The notes under the pieces are model-generated. The model was not told the DNA's origin, made no database searches, and saw only the letters and a program-made list of their open reading frames with translations. Below are positions 30,899 through 41,055 of a stretch of DNA of 64,000 bases, in pieces (the stretch's first letter is position 1; each line of letters begins with the position of its first letter). Source of the DNA: Apodemus sylvaticus (Eukaryota; Chordata; Mammalia; Rodentia; Muridae). Both the position numbers and the translations under genes were made by a program. The stretch lies in the NCBI RefSeq assembly GCF_947179515.1, contig NC_067478.1, positions 27,794,605-27,858,604 on the forward strand, in the 5' to 3' direction.

Positions 30899-31115
30899 AA
30901 ACTGGGCAGTGGTGGTGCATTCCCTTTAATCCCAGCAGAGGCAGGTGGATCTCTGAGTTTGAGGCCAGCCTGGTCTACAGAGTGAGTTCTAGGACAGTCA
31001 AAACTACACAAAGAAATCCTGTTTCAAAAAACTACCCACCCCCCACCAAAAAACAAAACAAAAATCCCCAAACCAAAAAACAACAAAACCCCAAAACCAA
31101 CAATCAATCAACCCA
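30899..31115 (+). repeat. B1 SINE with long A/C-rich tail
   Basis: Sense B1 (ctgggcagtggtggtgcatt) with a short deletion in the ggaggcagag block and a roughly 90-base CAAAA/CCAAA tail. Confidence 0.85.
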
Positions 31116-31227
31116 ACAGGAAAAACAAACAAAAAACCCTAATTTTACACTCATCAGTCCATACTTTCCTCCTCCAGTCAGTTTGAGATATATCAACCTT
31201 TGTTTATTAATCATACCCTAATGTAGA

Positions 31228-31430
31228 CTTCTTTCGAATTTTTTTTGTTGTTGTTTTGTTTTTTGGATTTGTTTGTTTGTTTGTTTGTTTTTGAGACAGG
31301 GTTTCTCTGTATAGCCCTGGCTGTCCTGGAACTCACTCTGTAGACCAGGCTGGCCTCGAACTCAGAAATCCACCTGCCTCGGCCTCCCGGAGTGCTGGGA
31401 TTATAGGAGTGTGCCACCACTGCCTGGCCT
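31228..31430 (-). repeat. B1 SINE with (GTTT)n tail
   Basis: Antisense near-consensus B1. Its tail side holds a TTG/TTTG array at 31240-31290. Confidence 0.95.
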
Positions 31431-31483
31431 CAAAGTTTTTTTTTTGATGTAGACCTCTAGGTTTCATCTTCTACAAACCAGGC

Positions 31484-31640
31484 CATTAGCCGGGCACGGA
31501 TTTCTGAGTTTGAGGCCAGCCTGGTCTACAGAGTGAGTTCCAGGACAGCCAGGACTACACAGAGAAACCCTGTCTTGAAAAAAACCAACTGCCCACAAAC
31601 AAACAAACAAACAAACAAACAAACAAACAAACAAACAAAA
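31484..31640 (+). repeat. B1 SINE lacking its box B region, (CAAA)n tail
   Basis: The head gccgggcacg is joined directly to gatttctgagtttgaggcca, so about 50 bases that would hold the internal promoter's B box are deleted. The tail is a (CAAA)n array at 31598-31640. Confidence 0.85.
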
Positions 31641-31679
31641 GAATGTAAAAGTGCAAACCCTTCAGGCAAAGTTTTCTTT

Positions 31680-31840
31680 TTTTCCTAGACAGGTTTCTCT
31701 GTGTAGTCCTGGAGGTCCAGGGACAATATAGACTAGGCTGTCCAGGAACTTGCTCTGCAGATCAGGCTGGCCTTGAAGTTTAGAGAACTGCCTGCTTCTG
31801 CCCTGAGTGCTAGATTAAAGATGTGCACCCTACTGCCCCG
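31680..31840 (-). repeat. Diverged B1 SINE
   Basis: Antisense: ctagacaggtttctctgtgt, gatcaggctggccttgaagt. Confidence 0.7.
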
Positions 31841-31864
31841 AAAGACTTGGTTCTCTTTTGGGTA

Positions 31865-31889
31865 TGTGTGTGTGTGTGTGTGTGTGTGT
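31865..31889. repeat. (GT)n microsatellite
   Basis: Twelve TG units at the tail of the following B2. Confidence 0.9.
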
Positions 31890-31891
31890 AT

Positions 31892-32072
31892 TTAAAAGAT
31901 TTATTTATTATGATATGTAAGTACACTATAGCTGTCTTCAGACACTCCAGAAGAGGGCATCAGATCTCATTACGGATGGTTGTGAGCCACCATGTGGTTG
32001 TTGGGATTTGAACTCAGGACCTTGGGAAGAGCAATCGGTGCTCTTAACCGCTGAGCCATCTCTCCAGCCCTC
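31892..32072 (-). repeat. B2 SINE
   Basis: Antisense B2, close to consensus: ccagaagagggcatcagatc, ccaccatgtggttgttggga, gctgagccatctctccagcc. The flanking text tctcttttgggtat occurs at 31852-31865 and again at 32071-32084, giving a good target-site duplication. Confidence 0.95.
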
Positions 32073-32678
32073 TTTTGGGTATATATTCAAAAATGGAATT
32101 GCTATAGCATATAATAATTCTATCCAAAAAATAATGTTTGGAGATACAAACAATGTTGGATAAACATTTATTTTTATGTGTATATTTTGTCTGCTTATAT
32201 GGCTGTGCATCATGTGGATGGAAGGACAGACAGACAGCACTCTCAACCACTGAGCTATCTCTCCAGCGCCTGGAGACAAGCTCTTGACTATATAGCCAGG
32301 CTGACTGTAGCCTCCTGTGCTGGATGACAGATATATATCATCATGTCTGGCTATAAACCATTTTGGATTAGAAATGTCTATTTAGAGGTTTTGTTCCCTT
32401 CGGAGTCAGGGGTTCTGTCATTGAGTGTATGAGCGAGCTTATCTATTCTGTCATTACAGTGTGCGCCTCTGCAAATGAGGCCTTGAGTTCAAATCCCACT
32501 GCTGCTGAAGAACAGCAACAACTTCCCAAATCACTAACAAAAACAGCCTTATACTCTCACAAATGCAAAGATCCAACCTCTAAACCACTGTGCTTTTTTT
32601 TTCTCGCTAAAGATTTTCAGTTAATTCTGCTCAGTTAAAATTTACATTTGTGTAGACATCAAATACAGTATACTATAC

Positions 32679-32854
32679 CTGTGTTGTTCGCAGAAAGGAG
32701 AAATCAGGTTGTGGCATTCCAACAAGGGAACAAATTCGAGAAAGTTCAGTTACTGGTGTGGACACAGGTGGCATCTGGCCTGGCCAACACACACTGTCTG
32801 CCGATGCCACACCGTGGAAGTCATTAGTGCTGTGAGGCCTGTCCATGTGGCATG
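32679..32854 (-). CDS. Xrn1: Xrn1 coding exon, dsRBD-like N-terminal half
   Basis: Residues 411-468 and two bases of codon 410. The acceptor is CTCTCGATAG and the donor ACACAG|GTATAG. It encodes a polar linker (CHMDRPHSTNDFHG) followed by PPVSTPVTELSRICSLVGMP and QPDFSFLRTTQ. The stretch from TPVTELSRICSLVG fits helix 1 of a double-stranded-RNA-binding domain, with PDFSF in the position where such domains have P-x-Y/F before strand 1. This segment is highly conserved with human XRN1. Confidence 0.96.
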
Positions 32855-33260
32855 CTATCGAGAGAGCAGAGGGAGCACGCACATTAAGGAGAACATCCGA
32901 CTGCCCAGGTGTGCAGGCTTGGGTAAGAACGGCCCGTCAGCTCATACATGGGATGTTTAGTCACCAGGGAGTGAACTGTTTGACAGGATTAGAAGGATTG
33001 GGGGCGGGGGGGGGGGGTGGCCTTGTGGAAGGAGGAATGTCTTTGGAGGTGGGTTTCCAAAGCCCAAGACAGGCTCAGTCTCTGTCACCGGCTGCTGCAG
33101 GGCCATGTGTGGGACCAACCCTCTGAAACTGTCAGGCAAGCCCACAATTATTTACAAGTGGGCATGGAGGTCTCTTCACAGCAACAGAATGGTGACCAAG
33201 CCACGGTTATTACAGCTTCATAGGAGACAAAAAAGAAAAATACTAAATGGTTAAAAACAA

Positions 33261-33365
33261 CAGGCTGGGCATGGTGGCTGATACCTGTAACCTGAAGCAG
33301 AAGGGCTGCCATCAGTTTGAGTCTAGTCTGGAATACAAAACAAGATTCTGTCTCCAACCAAGAAA
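33261..33365 (+). repeat. Diverged B1 SINE
   Basis: Sense: gctgggcatggtggctgata, then gtttgagtctagtctggaat. A short G-run lies earlier at 33001-33017. Confidence 0.6.
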
Positions 33366-33499
33366 AAAAAGAGTAAAATAATTGCCAAGGCATAAAGCTA
33401 GATGGTTAAAGTTTATAAATGATAATTACCAAGATAAATATTTTAAAACTGGGTATAATGGAACACACCTGAACAGAAGTATACTTCAATGAAGAAATA

Positions 33500-33790
33500 A
33501 TTCACCCCCTTTGAGACAAGTTCTCTCAGTATGTGTGAGCTAGTTTACTCAAGTAGACCACGATGCCCTTACTCACAGAGATCTACCTGACTTATTTCCA
33601 GAGTCCTGGGATTAAAGGGGTGTGTCACCATATCTACCTGCTACTTTCTACTTTTGACTGGGGCTCAAGAAACTTAAGATCTGCCTCAAACTTGTTACAC
33701 CACCCAGGCTGGTCCCGAACGCCTTATCCTCAAGCCTCTGCTTCCCTAGGGCTGAGAGCATGAGTGGGCACCACATCCCGCCCCTTACGC
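33500..33790 (-). repeat. Diverged B1-like SINEs
   Basis: Two antisense B1-like blocks: 33505-33640 (cagagatctacctgacttat, tcctgggattaaaggggtgt) and 33690-33785 (cacccaggctggtcccgaac). Confidence 0.5.
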
Positions 33791-33871
33791 AGTACCAGCG
33801 CGGCAAGGAACCTTCTACTGCCTGAGCTGCTTCCTGAGAGCCTTGAAGCACCATCACAGAAGAGAGATTAA

Positions 33872-33990
33872 ACACTGGCCTGGAAGTGCAGATCCCTAAT
33901 TCCAGGTATTTAGGGAGCTGAGGCAGGAAGATCTAGAGTCCAAGGCCAACATGGACAAGTTAATGAGATCTCAAAACCAAAGGGGTGTGG
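33872..33990 (+). repeat. Diverged B1 SINE
   Basis: Sense: actggcctggaagtgcagat, gggagctgaggcaggaagat. Confidence 0.5.
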
Positions 33991-34164
33991 AGCACACCAC
34001 TGGTCTAGCTTACTTGAGGTCTCAAGCTCAATCTCCAATAGTATTTTACAAACCAACAGGAGGAGGGGTGTGAGTGACCTCGCCCAAAGAAACAGAGCCA
34101 GTCGGCTATATGACTCAGGCTAGATTCCTAGCTGCGTAAGTTCTTCACATTTTCTTTTTTCTTT

Positions 34165-34385
<221 letters not shown>

Positions 34386-34495
34386 CTGAGACAGGGTTTC
34401 TCTGTATAGCCCTGGCTGTCCTGGAACTCACTCTGTAGACCAGGCTGGCCTTGAACTCAGAAATCTGCCTGCCTCTGCCTCCCGGAGTGTCTCAC
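34386..34495 (-). repeat. B1 SINE, head truncated
   Basis: Antisense B1 from ctgagacagggtttctctgt to tctgcctcccggagtg, where it stops. The text ttcttcacattttc before the tract (34140-34153) and ctcacattttc after (34491-34501) may be the target-site duplication. Confidence 0.85.
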
Positions 34496-34619
34496 ATTTT
34501 CAAAAGTAAAATATACTTGTTTTTGAAATTTGTCCATTTTGCTTAAAAATTATCTTGACCTATTTCAGGAACATGTCTATCACTATTATAAATATGTAAT
34601 CAATTTCTAATAGCTTTTG

Positions 34620-34850
34620 AGGGCCAGCGGGATGGCTGAATGGTTAGAGCAACCTGCTGCCAAGCCTGCAGACCTGAATTTGATTCCCAAAATCACATAA
34701 GAGAAGAAAACTGATTGCCATGAGCTGTCCTCTGGTTTCCAAATGGTATGACATGTGACCCCATCCCACAGTAAATAAATATAAAGTATATAGGCAGCAT
34801 GCACCAGCAGATACAAGGACCCTAGCACACACACAGCCGAGGACTGCTGG
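34620..34850 (+). repeat. B3/ID-like SINE
   Basis: Sense: gccagcgggatggctgaatg, gcagacctgaatttgattcc, gctgtcctctggtttccaaa, then an ATAAATA tail. Confidence 0.6.
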
Positions 34851-34914
34851 GTCTGTGTTCAATTAGTGATGATCTACCTAACCCGCAAGAGACTGGAGAC
34901 CCTGCGAGTTTAGA

Positions 34915-34961
34915 GGTGGGGGGTGGGGGGTGGGGGGTGGGGTGAGGGATGGGGGGTGGGG
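34915..34961 (+). repeat. (GGGGGGT)n G-rich tract
   Basis: Seven or more runs of four to six G separated by T or GA, on the strand opposite to the Xrn1 transcript. See the finding on quadruplex potential. Confidence 0.9.
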
Positions 34962-35129
34962 ACATCCTCAGGGAGACAAGGGGTCGGGAGGAGGTACAGG
35001 ATATGGAATAGATGGTAGATGGGATGAGGGGGTGGGAGAAATAAAATCTGGAGTGTAAAACAAAAAAATAAATTAAAAAATCCCATTAAAAAAGAATCCT
35101 ATCTCACCATAAAAATGTAACTTTTAAAA

Positions 35130-35245
35130 GGCAGGGGTTTCTCTATGTAACCCTGAGGATCCTGGAACTCTATGTAGACTCAAATTCAGAGATTCACCTG
35201 CCCCGGTCTCCAAATGCTGGGATTAAAGAGGTGCCGCTATACTTG
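35130..35245 (-). repeat. Diverged B1 SINE
   Basis: Antisense: aggggtttctctatgtaacc, ctccaaatgctgggattaaa. Confidence 0.65.
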
Positions 35246-35290
35246 GCTTCTAATAGCCTTTAAAATTATTAATTATTCAATATTTACTGT

Positions 35291-35692
35291 TGTACTGGCT
35301 GGTTTCCTGTGTCAACTTGACACAGGCTGGAGTTATCACAGAGAAAGGAGCTTCATTTGGGGAAGTGCCTCTATAAGATCCAACTGTGGGGCATTTTCTC
35401 ACTTAGTGATCAAGGGTCAGGGCCCCTTGTGGGTGGTACCATCCCTGGGCTGGCATTCTTATGTTCTATAAGACAGCAGGCTGAGCAAGCCAGGGGAAGC
35501 AAGCCAGTAAGTAACATCTCCCCATGGCCTCTGCATCAGCTCCTGCTTCCTGACCTGCTTGAGTTCCAGTTCTGACTTCCTTTGGTGATCAACAGCAGTG
35601 TGGAAGTGTAAGCTGAATAAACCCATTCCTCCCCAACTTGCTTCTTGGTCATGATGTTTGTGCAGGAATAGAAACCCTGACTAAGACAACTG
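35291..35692 (+). mobile_element. Solo LTR-like element
   Basis: About 400 bases starting tgtactggctggtttcctgt and ending ggaatagaaaccctgactaa and gaca, that is TG...CA ends, with an AATAAA at 35616-35621. It is a common mouse dispersed repeat of LTR type. I do not assign the family. Confidence 0.55.
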
Positions 35693-35789
35693 GTGTATAT
35701 TGGAGCTAGGCACTGCTTTGGGGACAGACTTTGATCCTTAATAACTTCAGACTGAATTACTCAAAACCTTTTTAATATTGTGAGACACT

Positions 35790-35942
35790 TTTTTTTTTTC
35801 CCTTCGAGACAGGGCTTCTCTGTGCAGCGCTGGCTGTCCTGGAACTCACTCTGTAAACTAGGCTGGCCTCGAACTCAGAAATCCACCTGCCTCTGCCTCC
35901 CAAGTGCTGGTATTAAAGGCGTGCGCCACCACTGCCTGGCTC
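35790..35942 (-). repeat. B1 SINE
   Basis: Antisense B1 (cttcgagacagggcttctct through gcgccaccactgcctggctc). The flanking text tgtgagacact occurs before (35778-35788) and after (35942-35952), an exact 11-bp target-site duplication. Confidence 0.95.
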
Positions 35943-35959
35943 TGTGAGACACTTCTGTT

Positions 35960-36450
35960 CAAATTCAGTTTTGTTGGAGCCATTCTTCCTGGTCAGCTTT
36001 TGGCAGATGATTGCATAAGTGCAGTATTAAACTTAAGGTCTAAGGCACAGGGGCAATGTGTGTACTGTCATCCAGCACCGAACCACACTACAAGTGTCAC
36101 TTCCAGTGTACGTCCCTGCTAATGTGTCTTAATTGTATTCACAGCCTTTTCTGTTTTAATAATGATTATTTTAATACTGATATCAATTGATAGCATCTAT
36201 GATGGGTTGGAGAGTGCTATTTGGTTTATATATTAGTATCACAAGTTATTTGTAATGATTGTGGCCACTGTATAAATTGGAAAGATATTTAGAAAAGTTA
36301 AATATGTATTTAGCACATAATCATTTTTAAATTACGAAGGAAAAAGGATATGATATTCTTTTAAGGCTTGCATATTTATCTATAATAGTTTATCACAAGT
36401 AGATGTACAGCTTACAAATATTTAATTACATACACAAGCAAAAAAAATGT
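35960..36450. other. AT-rich intronic DNA, nothing recognised
   Basis: No repeat family or exon could be identified. Confidence 0.4.
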
Positions 36451-36720
36451 TTGAACAGAGTCCAAGTATGTAGCTTGGTTAGCCTTGAACTCCTGTTTTA
36501 GCTTCTCAAGTGCTGGGATTAAAGGTGTACATAACCAAACCTAGACTTAAAACTATTCTCAGCTAAGTGTGGTGGCATAGGCCTGTAATCCTGGCACTGG
36601 GGAGCAGTGGCAGGGGAAACTGTGAATTCAAGGCCAGCCTCCTCTACATAGTGAGTTCTAGACTAGCTTGACTAGAAGTACATTGTGAGAAACAAACAAA
36701 CAAATGAACAAACAAGCCAA
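36451..36720. repeat. Pair of diverged B1 SINEs, opposed
   Basis: 36451-36545 is antisense (agcttctcaagtgctgggat). 36553-36720 is sense (agctaagtgtggtggcatag, caaggccagcctcctctaca) with an AAAC-rich tail. Confidence 0.6.
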
Positions 36721-36929
36721 CCAGAAAATAAAACCAAGCCAAGGAAGGTAGCTATCTGTGCCTGCAATTCCAGCACTAAGCTTATACTCCAGTGAGACTC
36801 CATCTTAAAAAGACTAAAGACAAAAACACATAAAAATAAAATAAAATCAAACAAAACAAATGGCTTATTAACAAAATTATCATCATTATTATTCTAATTT
36901 GCAGATAATTATTGCTATGTACCCAAAGC

Positions 36930-37040
36930 TAAGTAAGAACTCCTTATGCAGTGCAGACTGGCCTGGGGCTCATGGCCATTCTGCGTCAGCCTCCTGGGGC
37001 GGAGCCTACATGTGTGAGGCACCATGCCAGGCTTCAGAGT
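36930..37040 (-). repeat. Diverged B1 SINE
   Basis: Antisense: cttatgcagtgcagactggc, gcgtcagcctcctggggcgg. Confidence 0.45.
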
Positions 37041-37059
37041 GTAGATATTTGTTTACTTA

Positions 37060-37300
37060 ACTTTGTAAAAGATTTGTTGAGGTTATTTTAAAGTACATGT
37101 GTGTGTGTGTGTGTGTCTACACATGCGTTTATGAGCATGAGGGCACTACATGGGGAGGTCAGAGGTATTGGATCTCCTTGAGATGGAGCTGTATCTGGAT
37201 GTTAACCACCTGATGTGGTTGCTGGGAACTGAAGTCCATTGGTTTCTACTGCAAGTAGAGTGCACTCTCTTAACCCTAAGCTATCTTTCCAGCTCTATTT
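37060..37300 (-). repeat. B3-type SINE
   Basis: Antisense: a (TG)n run at 37098-37115, gaggtcagaggtattggatc, cacctgatgtggttgctggg, ctatctttccagctc. Confidence 0.6.
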
Positions 37301-37557
37301 ATTCTTTATGTGTCTGCGTGCACATGAAGGTCAGAGTACAGTGTAGGTTATTCTCTGATAACACTGTCTATTCCTTGAGGCAGTGTCTTTCCTTAAATTG
37401 GGCTTGATTTTATTGGATAGACTGTAAGACAGCAAGACCCAGCAATCCTCTCACTGCTTCTCCAGTAGCTGGACTAACAGGTATTCATGAGCTACCTGGC
37501 TTGTTATATGTATGCTATGTAAGTGAATGATGGTCTTCATGTGGCAAGTATTCTTTA

Positions 37558-37715
37558 TTGATTTTATATGAGTGTTGTCTTCAGACACACCAGAGGAGGG
37601 CACCAGACCTCACTATAGATGGTTGTGAGCCACCATGTGGTTGCTGGGAATTGAACTCAGGACCTCTGGAAGAGCAGTCAGTGCCCTTAACCACTGAGCC
37701 ATCTCTCCAGCCCCG
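37558..37715 (-). repeat. B2 SINE
   Basis: Antisense B2: accagaggagggcaccagac, gccaccatgtggttgctggg, actgagccatctctccagcc. Confidence 0.9.
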
Positions 37716-37769
37716 TGGAAAGTATTCTTAACTTGTTGAGCTACTTCCCCAGCCCCTACTTTTAAAATG

Positions 37770-37960
37770 AATAAATGGATTTGGTGAGATGGCTTAATTG
37801 GTAAAGGTGCTTGCTGTCAAGCCTGATGACCTGAGTTTAATCCCTGTCTGGGACATACACAATGGAAGGAGAGAACTGAACCCTCCAAGTTATCCTCTGC
37901 TCACCACACATGTGCTACACACACACACTAAACAAGCAAACGAACAAACAAAATAAACAG
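37770..37960 (+). repeat. B3-type SINE
   Basis: Sense: tggtgagatggcttaattgg, gcctgatgacctgagtttaa, with a CA-rich and AAACAA tail. Confidence 0.7.
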
Positions 37961-38037
37961 TTTTCAAAGGACCCACATGACCTACTGACCGAGTTTTCAG
38001 AAATGGCACTCACTATTGGAACCAGGAGTTAGCTTAC

Positions 38038-38197
38038 CCAGCTTCTTACTTGGCTTAGGATGTGATGACGTCCCACGCTCATCTCTCCTCCTAGAGGAAA
38101 CAGTGCCTTCATTATCAGACTTCTTCATATCATTCTTACTGTCTGTTGTGTCAGGACTATCAATTTTCAGAATTTCTTTAAGCATCCGTGTTCCTTT
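38038..38197 (-). CDS. Xrn1: Xrn1 coding exon
   Basis: Residues 357-409 and the first base of codon 410. It starts KGTRMLKEILKID and ends SHPKPSKKL, a charged Ser/Lys/Asp-rich linker. The acceptor region reads CTAAAAAG|AAAG|GAACAC. Using the first AG keeps the frame and adds one Lys, while the second AG four bases later would shift it. The donor is CTGG|GTAAGC. Confidence 0.95.
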
Positions 38198-38414
38198 CTT
38201 TTTAGAAAATGATTCATAGAAAGAGGGACAAAAAGAGAATAAATGTCAGACTTAGGTAGCTTATTCATTTTTCTTCTTGATTTTCTGAGTTTTTTTTTTT
38301 TTCTTCTTCTTTTGAGGTTTGTCCTTATGCAGCTAGATGAGAGCTCTATCTAGTACTGGGCTATATCTACAGCCTTTGCTCTTTCTTTTTAATCCACTGT
38401 TAAAAATTAAGATG

Positions 38415-38580
38415 CGGCCGGGCGGTGGTGGCGCACGCCTGTAATCCCAGCACTTGGGAGGCAGAGGCAGGGGGATTTCTTGAGGCCAGCCTGGTCTACA
38501 GAGTGAGTTCCAGGTCAGCCAGGGCTACACAGAGAAACCCTGTCTCGAAAAAACAAAACAAAAGCAAAAAACAACAAAAA
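38415..38580 (+). repeat. B1 SINE
   Basis: Sense near-consensus B1 (gccgggcggtggtggcgcac) with a roughly 10-base deletion after ggatttct. The text taaaaattaagatgc at 38400-38414 is repeated as caaaaattaagatgc at 38575-38589, a clear target-site duplication. Confidence 0.95.
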
Positions 38581-38589
38581 TTAAGATGC

Positions 38590-38755
38590 TTGGGATGGAG
38601 AGATAGCTCTTTTAGAGATTCTGAGTTCAATTCCCAGCGACCACATGGTGGCTCACAATGACTTGTGATGGGATCTGACGCCCTTTTCTCATGTGCCTGA
38701 GGACAGTTACAGTGTACTCACATATATAAAATATTAAGTCTTTAAAAAAAAATAC
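38590..38755 (+). repeat. B2 SINE
   Basis: Sense B2: gggatggagagatagctctt, cccagcgaccacatggtggc, ggatctgacgcccttttctc. It lies immediately after the B1. Confidence 0.85.
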
Positions 38756-39044
38756 TAAGATGCTTATTGAATTCGCTTAAGGCAATTAGAAGGTCAAAGG
38801 CCAAAATACACTCAGATTTCTAAGTAATAGTTACCCTGTTTACTTTCTAGCCTATTTAACAATAGCAGTGTTTAAAAAAAAACAAAAACAAAACCCCAAA
38901 GAACATAAAAGCATGGCTAAACTGCTCCAAGCAACCCCGCCTTTCCTCACATGATGACGAAAGTGATGTAAGGTACCAACCAAGAGGAGACAGAGGGTTT
39001 GAACAGACCATGGGTGTGCACGTGTGGCTGCTGAACATACGAAC

Positions 39045-39167
39045 CATAGCAAAGGATTGCGGTGACAGATGCGCCTCATCTGGAGGCTCTCCATGATGAG
39101 ATAACTGTGGTTCACTCTCCTTAGAGATATTCAAAGATGCTAAAAAGTTCTCAATTCCAGAGTGAGG
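39045..39167 (-). CDS. Xrn1: Xrn1 coding exon
   Basis: Residues 316-356; 123 nucleotides, phase 0 at both ends. The acceptor is ATTCTTTTAG. The donor ATG|GTTCGT is weaker than its neighbours. It encodes PHSGIENFLASLNISKESEP, then PPDEAHLSPQSFAM. The hydrophobic IENFLASLNI element within disordered sequence is the sort of short motif that binds a partner; which partner is unknown to me. Confidence 0.95.
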
Positions 39168-39318
39168 CTAAAAGAATAAATATGTGTAAAGATAAAAGTG
39201 GGAAGTAGCAAAAAGCTAGATTTTACTCTAAAAACTTAACTTTTAGTCAACCATTTTCCTAGATGTAAAAGTTTGAGAGGAGACAGTGGATAAAGGGTTT
39301 ACTTATTTATTTACTTAC

Positions 39319-39429
39319 CTTATGAACTGCATTTGGGTAACTAGTTACAACCTTCTGGGCTTCTGAAGTTCCTGGACTTTCATTTCTCTTCAATAGTTTA
39401 ATATTACATTTGGCAGACTCTCCAGAAGT
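39319..39429 (-). CDS. Xrn1: Xrn1 coding exon, possible cassette
   Basis: Residues 279-315; 111 nucleotides, phase 0 at both ends, so it could be skipped without a frame change. The acceptor is CTTTCATATAG and the donor CATAAG|GTAAGT, both strong. It encodes TSGESAKCNIKLLKRNESPG, then TSEAQKVVTSYPNAVHK, a polar linker. I cannot tell from sequence whether it is constitutive. Confidence 0.9.
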
Positions 39430-39524
39430 CTATATGAAAGAATAAGTTTCTTGTGCTAGTAAATTTATAGTTACTATTTAATAATATTCTATATAAATTC
39501 AGCAAAGTATTCTAGGTACTGCAT

Positions 39525-39690
39525 TCTCTCTCTATTCATCTTTATGTGCGTAGGTGTTTTACCTGCATGTATGTCTGTATATGTAATGTAAATAAGCAGC
39601 CACATAGGTTCTGGGAATTGAACCCAGGTCTTGTAGAAGAGCAGGGAATGCTCGTAACCAGTGATCCAACTTTCCAGCCCCAAGAACTGC
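39525..39690 (-). repeat. B3-type SINE
   Basis: Antisense: gtgcgtaggtgttttacctg, gttctgggaattgaacccag, gatccaactttccagcccc. Confidence 0.65.
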
Positions 39691-40182
39691 TTTCTTTTAA
39701 TGCCATAAGGAAAAAAGGAATGAGAGGGACTAATAACTTGAATAGGAAAAATTATCATTTTCATTAACCTGTAAGTAAGATTTAGATTTCTTTCAATTTT
39801 AAGTATAGACAATAACCACTGATAAAGTTTGTATATTTGTGCTCTCCCATCTCAATATAGATAACCAGCTTCAGATGAGGTCATGAGGTGGAACTTTCAT
39901 GACGGCATGAGCAACCTTAAAAGGAGACAAAGGGCTGGAGAGATGGCCACTTTAGCAGAGAAGTGCTCATCAAGGAGGATGTTCCCAATCCAAGAGATCC
40001 ATTAAAATGTTCGTTAAAGTATGGTTTGTATGCATAAAGATACACATAATTATGCAACCTAACACATCTCCATGCTCCTTATTACAGACTAGAGACTGTA
40101 CAACAAATACGATGTATGACCTCAGCTCCCCCCACTCTAACTCTACAGTCTGACTTCTTAAACTTTGCTACCAGTGTGTGTA

Positions 40183-41055
40183 TTAACTAAGATTCTTGTA
40201 AGCTTCAGGGACTCTACTAGAATCCACCTCCCACAGACAAATGGACTCAAGATAAGTACTATCAATTAACAGCCTGTTTCCCTCCCCATCTGCCCATTCC
40301 TGAGGGTGGGACCTATTCCCCTTTCCCTGGTCCTGGAACAACCTCCCTTCAAGCCCTTCTCCAACTCTCAAGACCATAGGGCTAAGAATTTCAAATATTC
40401 ACCAAAAAAAAAAATTTTTTTTTTCCCTGAAACTCCTTCTTCTGCTCCAGGTGCTCTCTCAGAGCCTCCATCTAGGAAAGCCCCCAGTACTTTGGCCTAA
40501 CCTCACAGACTGTGTCAACCTGAACAGTAGTAAAACAACCAGCTCTTCCTGGACTTGGCCAACATTCCAGATTTTTGCCCACACCCCATAAACAAAACTG
40601 CACCCCAATGTCAGCAAGAAGTAGTGATGGCCAATCACAGCATCCCTTATTTATTTATAATCAACAAAAGGCTGGGGTGTTTGGTTTAGGACCGGGACAA
40701 GGGACCAAGGTACAAATTTTATATATCAAGCAGACCTGGCTTCCTGGTCCTCTCAGCATCCCTCAGTTCCTCCCTCCCTCCCTCCCTCCCTGGCATATCC
40801 GGCCCCTCTGAATTTTCCAGCCCAGGGGCTGGGTTGTCCTTCCCTCACAGACTCTTCCCTATATAATCCAGGTCTCCTACCCCGCCCCTCCTCCTTTTCC
40901 TCTTACTTCCCTGAAGCTTTCCCTCTTTCTCCTCCCCATTCCCCAAGGTAACTTCCCTGGCCTCAATCCACAGGGCCAGTGACCTCACTGACTGAGAGCA
41001 AATTCCCAATAAACCTGCCTTTAATATATTCTAATCTGGCTTGAATAGGCTCATT
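40183..41055 (+). mobile_element. Probable solo LTR, antisense to Xrn1
   Basis: A C/T-rich block of about 0.85 kb that ends like a retroviral LTR. It has a TATA box TATATAA at 40860-40866 and AATAAA at 41008-41013, followed by ttctaatctggcttgaatag. A (TCCC)n run lies at 40770-40790. No internal retroviral genes adjoin. Exact ends were not fixed, and the family was not assigned. Confidence 0.55.
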
